Shown in pieces: positions 14,770-22,613 of a stretch of 22,803 nucleotides of DNA. Origin of the DNA: Rickettsia endosymbiont of Diachasma alloeum (GTDB lineage: Bacteria > Pseudomonadota > Alphaproteobacteria > Rickettsiales > Rickettsiaceae); contig DYDT01000026.1 in assembly GCA_020404485.1 (NCBI GenBank), positions 1-22,803 on the forward strand. The letters are read 5' to 3'. Position numbers and translations under genes: made by a program. The stretch's first letter is position 1. Each line of letters starts with the position of its first letter. The notes beneath the pieces were generated by a model. It searched no databases and was not told the origin of the DNA. It saw only the letters and a program-made list of their open reading frames with translations.

Positions 14770-17067
14770 ATGGATGAAATGAACAAAATAAATTACACTG
14801 AAGCACTTGAATATCACCAAAAAGATAAGCCAGGTAAAATTGCTATTTCAGCGACTAAGCCGCTTGTTACGCAGCATGATTTATCGCTTGCTTATTCTCC
14901 AGGTGTTGCTGCTCCTTGTCTTGAGATCGCCAAAGATACTGATGAGATGTATAAATATACGGCACGTGGAAATCTAGTTGCTGTGATTTCTAATGGTACT
15001 GCGGTGCTTGGGCTCGGTAATTTAGGAGCTGCTGCCTCAAAGCCAGTGATGGAGGGTAAAGCAGTACTTTTCAAAAAGTTTGCCGATATTGATGCAATAG
15101 ATTTAGAAGTAGATACTAAAGATCCAGAAGAGTTTATTAATGCCGTAAAATATCTTGGTTATAGTTTCGGCGGAATTAACCTCGAAGATATCAAAGCTCC
15201 AGAATGTTTTGTTATTGAAGAAAAGTTAAAATCTTTAATGGATATACCAGTATTTCATGATGATCAGCACGGAACAGCAATTATCACCGCAGCAGGGCTA
15301 ATTAATGCTGCTCATATTACTAACCGCAGGTTAGAGAATTTAAAAATAGTAGTTAACGGGGCGGGTGCTGCTGCTATTGCTTGTATTGATCTATTGATTG
15401 CTCTTGGAGCAGATAAATCAAAAATTATTCTATGCGATACTAAAGGTGTTATTTATCAAGGTCGCACGGATGGTATGAATAAATGGAAAGAGTTGCATGC
15501 AAATAATACGCAACTTAGAACTTTAGAAGAAGCATTAAAAGATGCAGATGTATTTATAGGATTATCCGTAAAAGGTGCAGTTACTAAAGAAATGGTCAGC
15601 AAAATGGCAAATAATCCAATTATTTTTGCTATGGCTAACCCTGATCCGGAAATTACACCTGAGGAGATAAAGCAAGTTCGTAATGATGCGATTATAGCAA
15701 CAGGTCGTTCTGATTATAATAATCAGATTAATAACGTTATAGGCTTTCCTTATATTTTTAGGGGAGCGTTAGATGTTAGAGCTAAAACTATCAATACAGA
15801 AATGAAAATAGCAGCAGCAAAAGCTATAGCAGAGCTTGCACGCAAGCCTGTGCCTGAGGAAGTATATAAGGCATATGCTGGTCGCAAGATGATTTTCGGT
15901 AATGAATATATTATCCCTGTTCCGTTTGATCCTAGTTTAATTACAGTAGTGCCGGTAGCGGTAGCTAAAGCAGCAATAGATAGCGATGTGGCTAAAATTT
16001 CTGATTTTAATCTCAATAAATATAAAAAAGAATTAGAAAGTAGATTAAACCCTACTTCTAACTATATGAATTTCTTATCTGAAAAAATCCATAACGCACC
16101 GCTTAAGAGAATTATTTTCGTTGAAGGAGAAGAAGAAGAAATAATCGTTGCTGCAATAATGATGCGGGATGAGAAATATGGAAATCCCATCTTGATAGGT
16201 CGCATGGAACGAATTGAAGCAAAGCTAAAACAATTAGGGCAGGATATTAGCCTAGATGGCATTACTATAATGAATGCCGCTCTAACCGATAAGCTTGAAA
16301 TATATATTGATTATTTATATAAAAGGTTGCAACGCAAAGGTTATTTATACCGAGATTGTGCTAAGCTTGTTAAAACTGATAAGAATATTTTTGCTGCTTG
16401 TATGCTTGCTTGTGGTGATGGTGATGCACTTTTAACAGGTATTACAAAAAGCTATGTTGATAGTTTAGAAGATATACTAAAAGTCATTTCACGAAAACCT
16501 AATCGTAGAATCCTGGGTTATTCTATCATGATCGCAAAAGACAATAATATTATTATTTCTGACAACTGCATTACTGAATATCCAAATAGTCACGAGCTTG
16601 CAGAAATAGCAGCTCAAACAGCAGAAATAGCTAAGGATATGGGAATTGTCCCACGTGTTGCACTTCTTTCATTTTCAAGCTTTGGCAATTCTTCTAAGGA
16701 AAAAACAGCTCGTATTCGTGAAGCAGTAAATATATTAGATAATTTTAGTGAAGATAAATCAAAGCTTAATGATATGGAAATAGATTTTGAATATGATGGC
16801 GAAATGTCGATTAAAGTTGCTTTAGATTCTAATTTACGTAAATTATATAAATTTTGTAGGTTATCTGGTCCTGCTAACGTTCTTATTATGCCTGGTTTAA
16901 ACTCTGCGGCTATCTCTACTGAACTACTGCAAGAGTTTTCTTCAAATAGTTTTATAGGTCCTATAACAAATGGTTTTGAAAAGCCTGTTCAAATCCTGCA
17001 AGCCACAGCGTCAGCGAGTGAAATATTAAAAATCGCAATTTTTGCTTGTGTTGAAGCTATAAAATAG
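14770..17067 (+). CDS. maeB: NADP-dependent malic enzyme with phosphotransacetylase-like tail
   Basis: A 765-residue cytoplasmic enzyme that decarboxylates malate to pyruvate with NADP reduction. The N-terminal malic domain contains [12 protein letters not shown] (about 38-49), [19 protein letters not shown] and FHDDQHGTA, which holds the metal and catalytic residues. The NAD(P)-binding domain has [11 protein letters not shown] (about 194-204). From about residue 430 it continues into a PTA_PTB domain ([10 protein letters not shown] at the start, [13 protein letters not shown] near the end). This fused MaeB architecture is common in proteobacteria; the tail is regulatory, binding acetyl-CoA, rather than catalytic. 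A second ATG at 14779 is possible, but AGGA upstream suits 14770. It gives the cell pyruvate and NADPH from host or TCA-cycle malate. Confidence 0.95.
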   Translation: MDEMNKINYTEALEYHQKDKPGKIAISATKPLVTQHDLSLAYSPGVAAPCLEIAKDTDEMYKYTARGNLVAVISNGTAVLGLGNLGAAASKPVMEGKAVLFKKFADIDAIDLEVDTKDPEEFINAVKYLGYSFGGINLEDIKAPECFVIEEKLKSLMDIPVFHDDQHGTAIITAAGLINAAHITNRRLENLKIVVNGAGAAAIACIDLLIALGADKSKIILCDTKGVIYQGRTDGMNKWKELHANNTQLRTLEEALKDADVFIGLSVKGAVTKEMVSKMANNPIIFAMANPDPEITPEEIKQVRNDAIIATGRSDYNNQINNVIGFPYIFRGALDVRAKTINTEMKIAAAKAIAELARKPVPEEVYKAYAGRKMIFGNEYIIPVPFDPSLITVVPVAVAKAAIDSDVAKISDFNLNKYKKELESRLNPTSNYMNFLSEKIHNAPLKRIIFVEGEEEEIIVAAIMMRDEKYGNPILIGRMERIEAKLKQLGQDISLDGITIMNAALTDKLEIYIDYLYKRLQRKGYLYRDCAKLVKTDKNIFAACMLACGDGDALLTGITKSYVDSLEDILKVISRKPNRRILGYSIMIAKDNNIIISDNCITEYPNSHELAEIAAQTAEIAKDMGIVPRVALLSFSSFGNSSKEKTARIREAVNILDNFSEDKSKLNDMEIDFEYDGEMSIKVALDSNLRKLYKFCRLSGPANVLIMPGLNSAAISTELLQEFSSNSFIGPITNGFEKPVQILQATASASEILKIAIFACVEAIK

Positions 17068-17074
17068 TTATATT
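17046..17074 (+). promoter_or_regulatory. Possible ralF promoter inside the maeB 3' end
   Basis: TTGTGT (17046-17051), 17-bp spacer, TATATT (17069-17074). The -10 matches 5 of 6 consensus bases but the -35 only 3. It would give ralF its own start near 17081 with a leader of about 29 bases. In so AT-rich a sequence such matches arise by chance; readthrough from maeB across the 42-bp gap is the alternative. Confidence 0.3.
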
Positions 17075-17109
17075 AAAGATTAATAATAATTAACTTATGA
17101 GAGATAGTT

Positions 17110-19077
17110 ATGGATCCGTTAATAAAAAGAGAAGTAATAAGTTCCTTTAATGATAAACCTAAAGATGGAATTAATAAGATCAAAGAATGGTGTGCTAGTA
17201 ATAATAAAGATTTTGCACAAGAGACCGCTAAGTTTTTTCGTGAGGAAAAAAATAATTTAGATTTAGTAGCGGTTGGAGATTATCTTGGAACAGATGGAGA
17301 AGATAATAAAAAAGTATTGGATCATTTTATTAAACAATTTGATTTTAAAGATAAAAATTATTTGAAAAGTTTAAGAGAGTTTTTAAAGGCTTTTAAATTA
17401 CCAGGTGAGGCTCAAAAAATAGATAGGTTGGTTGAAAGCTTTGCCTCTAAATATTACGAGCAAAATGCTACTAACGAAATAAATCATGCAGATGCAGCTT
17501 TTATATCAGCTTATGCTACTGTAGGTCTTAATACTAATCTTCATAATCCTAGCGTAAAAGATAAATGGACCATTGATCAGTTCAAGGATCAACTAAAGGG
17601 TTTAAATACAGAAAGTAAATTACAAGGAATTAAGAGTGGTAAAAATTTTAGCAATGAGTTCTTAGAAAATATTTATAATGGAATAAAAGCAGAGCCTTTT
17701 GAATCAAATTTTATAGAAACTGCTACTGGTTACGAGATAGCTGGTATAAGTTCTCAAAATGATAAAACTTTTAAAAAACTAGATAATTTTTTAACAGCAA
17801 AAACAGATATAAAAAACGTTTTTTCTAATCTAGGAAATAATGTAACTGCAGAGCATAAGCAACCGAAAACATGGCTTAATAAGTTCACAGGTTACGAGGG
17901 TAGTATATCAGTTAAAGCAGATAATGCAGAAGTAGAAATACAAGTTTATAAGCCAAATATTTTATCAAAATGGTTTTTAGGAGAAAAAAGTAAACTTGTG
18001 ATTCAGCCTAAAGGTGGATCAGAGCAATCTTTAAAATTAGCAGCTCAAATTGCAGCAAGTTTTGAAACTAAAGTTACTTCTATCAAAGCAACATATGATT
18101 ATTTGAAACAGGACTTAGAAAATTATTATAATAATCCTGAACAAGAACTAAAAAAAGCAAATTCAGTGGTAGATCTTCATAATCAAATAAAAGAAACTAC
18201 CGCAAAAGTACAACAAGCTGATCCAGAAATACCTAATACTAAAAGCATTCCTTTGGCTTCCGCAACAAACTTTCAGGATCTCAAACAAGCAGAGATAGGC
18301 ATGCAGCCGGCAAAAACTCAACCAGTAGAAAAGCCAAAATTTAATACTTTTGCAGAAGAGTTAGCTTGGAAAAATGCACAAAAAAAGCAAGCTATTGATG
18401 CTCCAGTAACTAAAAACGAAGAACCTAAAGTACAAATAGATAATCACAAAAAACGTTTAGAGGAATTAAAGCAAAAGCAGAAAGAGCTAGAAAATAAAAA
18501 GAAAGAGCTTGAAGCAAAAAAAGCTAATTCTAATATTACTAAAGAAGAAAAATGGAAAATTGCTACTGAATTAGATGGAATTAGTAAGCATATTGAAAGC
18601 ATAAAAAAAGAATATAATACTATAAGTACTTCTGCAGAAAAAGAGAAGCAGTTTAATAAAACCTCACAATCTACTGCTTTAAAAGGCGAGCCTACTGCAG
18701 CTGATAAGCAGCAACAAGGTGCTATGGAAGCAATGAGGCTTAAAAAAGAGCAAAGATTAAAAGAAGAAGCTGCTAGTAAGGCTATAATCGCTGGTAATCC
18801 AGCCGCACAACCTCTAAAACCTGGTGTTATACCGCCGCCGCCACCACCTCCTCCAGGGAAAGGTGTTCCTATTCCACCACCTCCTCCTCCAATGCCAGGA
18901 AAGGGTGGGGCTGCTCCAAAGTCATCTCAAATGCCTGATATTCCACCGAAATTGCAAGAGAAATTAAAAACTATGCAAACACCTCAAGATGGGAATAAGC
19001 AGCAAGGAAATAATAATTTTCAAGACGATCTAAGAAAAACTTTATCAAGGAGAAATAGCCCAACACGTCAGATATAA
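17110..19077 (+). CDS. ralF: RalF-type Sec7-domain Arf guanine-nucleotide exchange effector
   Basis: A 655-residue secreted-effector candidate. Residues about 1-195 form a Sec7 domain: FLKAFKLPGEAQKIDRLVESF (91-111) carries the catalytic glutamic-finger residue E100, and FISAYATVGLNTNLHNPSVK (131-150) is the second Sec7 motif, with N143 where eukaryotic proteins usually have Asp. Residues about 200-345 fit the Sec7-capping domain known from Legionella RalF. Then come a Q/K-rich linker, a charged coiled coil (about 442-505), a polyproline region with runs of eight and six prolines (574-594) like WASP/formin FH1 segments, and a basic tail (DDLRKTLSRR, 639-648). Sec7 proteins exchange GDP for GTP on host Arf; in R. 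typhi RalF has been linked to host-cell entry. GAGAGA lies 5 bases before the ATG. There is no Sec signal, consistent with type IV delivery. Activity is inferred. Confidence 0.92.
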   Translation: MDPLIKREVISSFNDKPKDGINKIKEWCASNNKDFAQETAKFFREEKNNLDLVAVGDYLGTDGEDNKKVLDHFIKQFDFKDKNYLKSLREFLKAFKLPGEAQKIDRLVESFASKYYEQNATNEINHADAAFISAYATVGLNTNLHNPSVKDKWTIDQFKDQLKGLNTESKLQGIKSGKNFSNEFLENIYNGIKAEPFESNFIETATGYEIAGISSQNDKTFKKLDNFLTAKTDIKNVFSNLGNNVTAEHKQPKTWLNKFTGYEGSISVKADNAEVEIQVYKPNILSKWFLGEKSKLVIQPKGGSEQSLKLAAQIAASFETKVTSIKATYDYLKQDLENYYNNPEQELKKANSVVDLHNQIKETTAKVQQADPEIPNTKSIPLASATNFQDLKQAEIGMQPAKTQPVEKPKFNTFAEELAWKNAQKKQAIDAPVTKNEEPKVQIDNHKKRLEELKQKQKELENKKKELEAKKANSNITKEEKWKIATELDGISKHIESIKKEYNTISTSAEKEKQFNKTSQSTALKGEPTAADKQQQGAMEAMRLKKEQRLKEEAASKAIIAGNPAAQPLKPGVIPPPPPPPPGKGVPIPPPPPPMPGKGGAAPKSSQMPDIPPKLQEKLKTMQTPQDGNKQQGNNNFQDDLRKTLSRRNSPTRQI

Positions 19078-19123
19078 ATGTTGTGCTAAAAATCTTGAGT
19101 TCTGAAATAACATTTTGATCATA

Positions 19124-19172
19124 AGTGATAAAGGTGAAAGAAGAATCTCACCTTTATCACTATATTTATTTG
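19124..19172 (+). terminator. Intrinsic terminator-like hairpin after ralF
   Basis: A perfect 14-bp stem AGTGATAAAGGTGA (19124-19137) with TCACCTTTATCACT (19148-19161), loop of 10, followed by TATATTTATTTG. It is 46 bases after the ralF stop codon and unrelated to the repeat families nearby. Confidence 0.6.
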
Positions 19173-19306
19173 CACTATTGGATAAGCCACGGGATGATAC
19201 CGAAAGTGTTTTTTGATCTATGCAATAAGGCTTTTACATCATTCCCACAAAGGCATTGCCTGCGTGAATCATTTCTTCCTGCCAATTCCCGATGGCTTGG
19301 AAATTA

Positions 19307-19384
19307 GATCCAGCATAAAGCACGAGACGAAGCGAGTTTTTAGTTTTAAAAACTTGTTGTATTATACTTTTTAATTACTGGATC
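19307..19384. repeat. Degenerate palindromic element
   Basis: Ends GATCCAG (19307-19313) and CTGGATC (19378-19384) are perfect complements. The interior (CAGCATAAAGC, GTTTTAAAAACTTG) recalls the reverse orientation of the ATGTCATTC-family cores, but with many changes, so it is probably an older copy. Confidence 0.5.
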
Positions 19385-19437
19385 ACATAGTCAAGTCACG
19401 CGGGAGGCGTTGCCTGCGTGGATCGGAAAATGTCCTT

Positions 19438-19557
19438 ATGTCATTCCTGCGAAAGCAGGAATCTAGTATAAAGCGAGATAACCCATGCTTTTAATTTTAA
19501 AAATTTGCTGTATTTATGATTTTTTTCCTGGATTCCTGCTTTCGCAGGAAATGACAT
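19438..19557. repeat. RPE-type element, near-identical reverse copy of the 2665-2789 core
   Basis: It begins ATGTCATTCCTGC and ends with GCAGGAAATGACAT. Read in reverse complement it follows the core at 2665-2789 almost base for base, including CTCGCTTTATACTAGATTCC and the AAATTTTTAAAATTAAAAGC stretch, with a few substitutions and small indels. It sits within a larger, older repeat. Confidence 0.8.
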
Positions 19558-19650
19558 CGGAACCACGTAACAATGCCGCCAGGGGATGACAGGAAGAAAT
19601 GATCCACGCAGGTAAAGCCTACTCTCATGCCTGTCACAAAATTCAGTGTG

Positions 19651-20013
19651 TTATTTTTTTGAATTGTAAAAATCTAAAATTGCTTTGCTTAATTCGTGAT
19701 TCAATACTGAAAAGTCTGTCGTATCGAAGCCCTTTCTTGGAATAATTATCATCGCAAGCTTTTTAAGATTAGAATTATTACAAATAAGCCTAATAATATG
19801 TTTTATGCGTCTTTTAATTTTATTACGCACTACAGCCTTTTTATTTAGCTTTTTGCTAACTTTTATTCCTAGAAAGATATTATATTTTGATTCAAGAAAG
19901 ATTTTTGGGATATTCTTTGCTATCACCAAAATAAAATATTTTTCATGAAATTTTTGGCCAAGCTTATTTATAAGCTCAAATTCCTTTTGATTTTTTAAAG
20001 AGGTGATAAACAA
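19651..20013 (-). CDS. rnpA: Ribonuclease P protein component
   Basis: A 120-residue basic cytoplasmic protein that binds the RNase P RNA and aids 5' processing of pre-tRNA. The family RNR signature is present as [18 protein letters not shown] (about 58-75), preceded by FLGIKVSKK and followed by the conserved IIIPRKG. Length fits the usual 110-125. It follows rpmH with a 21-bp gap, the near-universal rpmH-rnpA order, so it is very probably cotranscribed. It ends opposite ralF across a repeat-rich gap; no clear terminator was seen downstream. Confidence 0.93.
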   Translation of the reverse strand: MFITSLKNQKEFELINKLGQKFHEKYFILVIAKNIPKIFLESKYNIFLGIKVSKKLNKKAVVRNKIKRRIKHIIRLICNNSNLKKLAMIIIPRKGFDTTDFSVLNHELSKAILDFYNSKK

Positions 20014-20034
20014 TTGAATAGGTCAAATTATTAT

Positions 20035-20169
20035 TTATGCGGATAGTTTTTTTCTGCCTTTAGCACGACGGTTTCTTAAAATTGCTCTTCCAGAGGCAGT
20101 AGCCATTCTAGCTCTAAAACCATGTCTTCTTTTTCTTACTAAATTACTAGGTTGAAATGTACGCTTCAT
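20035..20169 (-). CDS. rpmH: 50S ribosomal protein bL34
   Basis: A 44-residue very basic protein, [20 protein letters not shown] at the start and ending GRKKLSA, which is the textbook L34 sequence and length. It lies on the minus strand directly upstream of rnpA. The start at 20169 is fixed by the universally conserved MKRTFQPS. The upstream 46 bases are AT-rich and then reach a degraded RPE (20216-20306), so its promoter must lie in that short stretch or within the repeat. Confidence 0.98.
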   Translation of the reverse strand: MKRTFQPSNLVRKRRHGFRARMATASGRAILRNRRAKGRKKLSA

Positions 20170-20215
20170 AATATTTATACCAAACGAAAATTAATTACTT
20201 TATAATGAAATAAAT

Positions 20216-20306
20216 GTCATTGCGAGGAAAAACTATAAGTTTTGATGAAGCAATCTAGTGAAAAAATCCTGAGATTACCACAGCAGCAAAGTGGCTTCGC
20301 AACGAC
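20216..20306. repeat. Degraded RPE-type palindrome (GTCATTGCGAG family)
   Basis: GTCATTGCGAGG at 20216-20227 and CTTCGCAACGAC at 20295-20306 form imperfect arms; internal GAAGCAATCT and GAGATTACC also recall the inner arms of 14651-14736. It separates rplT from rpmH and ends about 10 bp from the rplT stop codon. Mismatches in both arm pairs suggest an old insertion. Confidence 0.6.
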
Positions 20307-20316
20307 GTTGTCTATA

Positions 20317-20670
20317 TTAAATATGTGCCTTTGCTTGTTCTACGATACTTGCAAATCCTTCATTGTTATTTACAGCAAGTTCTGCAAGGATTTTACGATC
20401 TATATCGATTTCTGCTTTTTTAAGAGCTCCCATAAACTGAGAATATACTAAACCATGCTCTCTTACTGCGGCATTTATTCTTTGAATCCACAGCCCTCTG
20501 AAATCACGCTTACGATTTCTACGATCTCTGTAGGCATATTGTAGTCCTTTTTCTACTTTTTCAATAGCTACTCTAAAGCAAGTACTAGCTCTACCTCTAT
20601 AACCTTTTGCAAGTTTGAGGATTTTTTTATGTCGATTTTTGGAAATTTTTCCTGATTTTGCACGTGTCAT
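20317..20670 (-). CDS. rplT: 50S ribosomal protein bL20
   Basis: A 117-residue basic protein with the L20 hallmarks [46 protein letters not shown], cut here to its pattern: GYRGR (about 23-27), YRDRR.RKRDFR.LWI.RINAA (about 47-70) and LVYSQF (about 75-80). It binds 23S rRNA early in 50S assembly and in other bacteria also represses its own operon. It lies 15 bp after rpmI on the minus strand, the usual rpmI-rplT pair, sharing the promoter at 20976-21004. infC, often the first gene of this operon, is not present here. Confidence 0.97.
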   Translation of the reverse strand: MTRAKSGKISKNRHKKILKLAKGYRGRASTCFRVAIEKVEKGLQYAYRDRRNRKRDFRGLWIQRINAAVREHGLVYSQFMGALKKAEIDIDRKILAELAVNNNEGFASIVEQAKAHI

Positions 20671-20685
20671 TTTTTAGCTCCTTAA

Positions 20686-20892
20686 TTAATTTGTACCATA
20701 TGGAAGAAAATATTTTTTGATGTTATATCCATCTTGATCACAAAGGATCGTGGTTCCACGTAAGTTACGAATTTGAGCTTTAGTACGACGACGCATAAAA
20801 TGTTTTTTACCTGCTTGAGATGCAACCACTTTACCACTAGCAGTAAGTTTAAAACGCTTTTTTACAGTAGATTTTGTTTTTAATTTAGGCAT
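20686..20892 (-). CDS. rpmI: 50S ribosomal protein bL35
   Basis: A 68-residue basic protein beginning [20 protein letters not shown] and containing [16 protein letters not shown], as expected for L35 in sequence and length. AAAGGA lies 6 bases upstream of the ATG. It is the first gene of rpmI-rplT, with its own strong promoter about 77 bases upstream and a hairpin in the leader just before the ribosome site. Confidence 0.97.
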   Translation of the reverse strand: MPKLKTKSTVKKRFKLTASGKVVASQAGKKHFMRRRTKAQIRNLRGTTILCDQDGYNIKKYFLPYGTN

Positions 20893-20905
20893 GATTTTCC
20901 TTTAA

Positions 20906-20951
20906 TTTGGTATTTATAAGACATTTACCGGTAATATTTAGGCATACCAAA
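20906..20951 (-). promoter_or_regulatory. Leader hairpin of the rpmI-rplT transcript
   Basis: TTTGGTAT (20906-20913) pairs perfectly with ATACCAAA (20944-20951); the enclosed loop contains the self-complementary TTACCGGTAA (20925-20934). It lies between the predicted transcription start and the ribosome site of rpmI (AAAGGA at about 20899-20904). L20 is known to bind leader RNA and repress this operon in other bacteria, so a regulatory role is plausible; binding by L20 here is only inferred. Confidence 0.5.
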
Positions 20952-20975
20952 GCCACGTTACCGATTGAAAGCTAA

Positions 20976-21004
20976 ATAATAGTTTCTTTTATAATTTATT
21001 GCAA
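20976..21004 (-). promoter_or_regulatory. Sigma-70-type promoter for rpmI-rplT
   Basis: On the minus strand: -35 TTGCAA (21004-20999), 17-bp spacer, -10 TATTAT (20981-20976). Expected start near 20969, leader of about 77 bases. Five of six -10 and four of six -35 consensus bases match. Confidence 0.65.
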
Positions 21005-21054
21005 GACGTTTTTTGTAATTTATTACTATATGTATTTATGCTAAAATTAGTAGC

Positions 21055-21083
21055 TTTAACTATATTGCTATTTATGCTATAAT
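21055..21083 (+). promoter_or_regulatory. Extended -10 promoter for queE
   Basis: TATAAT (21078-21083, perfect consensus) preceded by TG one base away (TGCTATAAT), with weak -35 TTTAAC (21055-21060) at 17 bp. A start near 21090 would exclude GTG 21085 as an initiator and supports ATG 21115 for queE. Confidence 0.6.
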
Positions 21084-21114
21084 AGTGATCATTAACGTTT
21101 TTAATTGCAAAATA

Positions 21115-21792
21115 ATGTTTGGGCAGAATCCTAAAAGAGGAATATTAAAAGGTGACGGAACGGAATTGCAAGTGCAGTCTATTTTTAAGACTATTCAAGG
21201 GGAGGGGATATTTGTAGGTATTCCTGCTATATTCATCAGGCTTGGAGGATGTAACCTTGCGTGCGATTTTTGTGATACAGAATTTGAAGATTTTAAAACA
21301 ATCAAAATAGATGATATTTTATCTAAGGTTAATCTAATGGCTTTAAACTCTAAAAACAAGCAATCAGTTAAGCTAATAGTGATAACCGGTGGTGAGCCAA
21401 TGCGTCAACCTATAGAGTTATTATGTCAAGAATTATTAGAACAAGGTTTTAAGGTGCAGATAGAAATTAACGGCACGTTATATCGTTCTTTGTCAGATGA
21501 AGTATCTATAATATGTTCGCCTAAGGCAGGTAAAAATGGCTATAGCAAAATCAGAGAAGATTTATTGCCTAAAATTAGTGCTATAAAATTTATCGTTGCT
21601 AAGAATATTTTAGAGTATAGCTTAATACCTGAAATAGGACAAACAGCTTACAATATACCAGTTTTTGTTCAGCCTATGGATCAAAATGATCAAAAACTTA
21701 ACAAAGAAAATAACAAATTAGCAGTAAAATTAGTTTTAGAGAGCGGTGCTAGGTTGTCAGTACAAACGCATAAATTTGTAGGCATAGAGTAA
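21115..21792 (+). CDS. queE: 7-carboxy-7-deazaguanine synthase (radical SAM)
   Basis: A 225-residue radical SAM enzyme that ring-contracts 6-carboxytetrahydropterin to CDG, a step in making the queuosine precursor. QSIFKTIQGEG (21-31) is the family N-terminal block. The [4Fe-4S] ligands are C46, C50 and C53 in GCNLACDFCDTEF, the short-spaced CxxxCxxC, and ITGGEP (about 88-93) binds SAM. Reading-frame extension to GTG 21085 is possible, but the strong -10 at 21078-21083 would put transcription start about there, so ATG 21115 (MFGQNPKR) is preferred. No other queuosine gene is in the window. It could serve queuosine tRNA modification if queC, queD and queF lie elsewhere. Confidence 0.9.
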   Translation: MFGQNPKRGILKGDGTELQVQSIFKTIQGEGIFVGIPAIFIRLGGCNLACDFCDTEFEDFKTIKIDDILSKVNLMALNSKNKQSVKLIVITGGEPMRQPIELLCQELLEQGFKVQIEINGTLYRSLSDEVSIICSPKAGKNGYSKIREDLLPKISAIKFIVAKNILEYSLIPEIGQTAYNIPVFVQPMDQNDQKLNKENNKLAVKLVLESGARLSVQTHKFVGIE

Positions 21793-21805
21793 TTACAAAT
21801 ATATC

Positions 21806-21834
21806 TTGAATTTTAGATTAATTAGTACTATTAT
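21806..21834 (+). promoter_or_regulatory. Possible promoter for rplY
   Basis: TTGAAT (21806-21811), 17-bp spacer, TATTAT (21829-21834). Transcription would start near 21841 with a leader of about 27 bases. It matches 4 of 6 at -35 and 5 of 6 at -10. Confidence 0.5.
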
Positions 21835-21867
21835 AACCTCTTTATAAAGTTTATAAGTGTTGAAATA

Positions 21868-22476
21868 ATGAGTGAAATATTAGAACTAGAAGCAAAGTCT
21901 CGCAATGAATTTGGTACGGGTGCAGCAAGAGCCTTAAGAAGAGAAGGGCGTGTTCCTGCTATTATTTATGGTGCAAAGAAAACCCCAGTTAGTATTTCTT
22001 TAGAAGAAAAAGAAATAACAAAATATTATAGAAAGCCAGCTTTCATATCTCAGTTAATTAATTTAACAATTGAAGGCACGCAATATAAAGTATTGCCGAA
22101 AGCTGTAGAATTACATCCTGTTACAGATATAGTACGCCACGTTGATTTTGTTTTTTTAGAAGATAAAACCCAAAAAATGGAAGTTCCTATAGTATATGAA
22201 GGGAAAGAAAGAGCATTAGGCGTTAAAAGAGGTGGATATTTCAATATAGTAAAAAGAAGAGTTACTTTATTATGTGATGTTAATAATATTCCAAGAAACG
22301 TAACTATTGACGTTACTAATATGCCGATTGCTACTTCATTAAAATCTTCAAAAGTAAAACTACCAGAAGGTTGTAGCTTTACTACAAAAAAAGAATTTGT
22401 GCTTGCAACTATAATAGGACGTAGAGGTGCAAAAACTGAAGCCGAGGGCGAACAAACTGCTGAAGCAGCGAATTAA
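21868..22476 (+). CDS. rplY: 50S ribosomal protein bL25 (long, CTC-type)
   Basis: A 202-residue protein that binds 5S rRNA in the large subunit. The N-terminal L25 domain shows [23 protein letters not shown] (about 12-35), the standard start of the family, and RHVDFVFL (about 90-97). The C-terminal domain (about 100-185) is the extension of CTC/TL5-type L25 proteins, so the length of about 200 is normal. The tail is Ala/Glu-rich. As I recall, pth usually follows rplY in alphaproteobacteria; here repeat fragments and a transposase begin within 140 bp instead. Confidence 0.95.
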   Translation: MSEILELEAKSRNEFGTGAARALRREGRVPAIIYGAKKTPVSISLEEKEITKYYRKPAFISQLINLTIEGTQYKVLPKAVELHPVTDIVRHVDFVFLEDKTQKMEVPIVYEGKERALGVKRGGYFNIVKRRVTLLCDVNNIPRNVTIDVTNMPIATSLKSSKVKLPEGCSFTTKKEFVLATIIGRRGAKTEAEGEQTAEAAN

Positions 22477-22516
22477 TATTGGCTTAGGACGTTGCGTGGC
22501 TCTAAAAAGGCACTCG

Positions 22517-22548
22517 ATGTCATACCGTGGAGGCATTGTTGCGTGGAT
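22517..22548. repeat. GGCATTG-type repeat fragment after rplY
   Basis: ATGTCATACCGTGGAGGCATTG followed by TTGCGTGGAT closely resembles 7401-7428 and the reverse strand of 19562-19590. It lies between rplY and the IS fragment, with no matching second arm in view. Confidence 0.55.
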
Positions 22549-22613
22549 AAGAAAAGAGTAGCTACGAACTTGAAAAAGTAGTAATTTGACAAGAAACTTA
22601 ACCACAAGTGTAT

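Larger units (their letters stand above)
19078..19650. other. Gene-free 573-base gap between convergent ralF and rnpA
   Basis: I see no credible gene here. It holds the ralF terminator (19124-19161) and then a composite of nested repeats: an outer inverted repeat of 23 bp with one mismatch (19259-19281 with 19590-19612), a degraded element at 19307-19384, GGCATTG-type fragments at 19239-19270, 19391-19424 and 19562-19590, and a full RPE-type element at 19438-19557. A 60-codon reading frame at 19125-19307 runs through the terminator and repeats and is not a gene. Confidence 0.75.

Noticed and set aside
16062..16262. 66-codon minus-strand reading frame within maeB, and similar antisense frames in other genes
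   Set aside because: Shadow frames of strongly supported genes, with no start signals and no domain features.
17110..19077. RickA (WASP-like Arp2/3 activator), suggested by the long proline runs
   Set aside because: The N-terminal 195 residues are a Sec7 domain with FKLPGEAQK and NTNLHNP motifs, which RickA lacks, and there is no clear WH2-central-acidic tail.
19125..19307. 60-codon plus-strand reading frame
   Set aside because: It starts inside the ralF terminator hairpin and runs through repeat sequence, with no ribosome site and no recognisable protein features.
20242..20451. 69-codon plus-strand reading frame opposite rplT
   Set aside because: Antisense to a certain ribosomal protein gene and partly inside a degraded repeat.
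21085..21114. GTG start at 21085 for queE, adding ten residues
   Set aside because: A consensus extended -10 at 21078-21083 puts the likely transcription start after the GTG; the extra residues show no family similarity.
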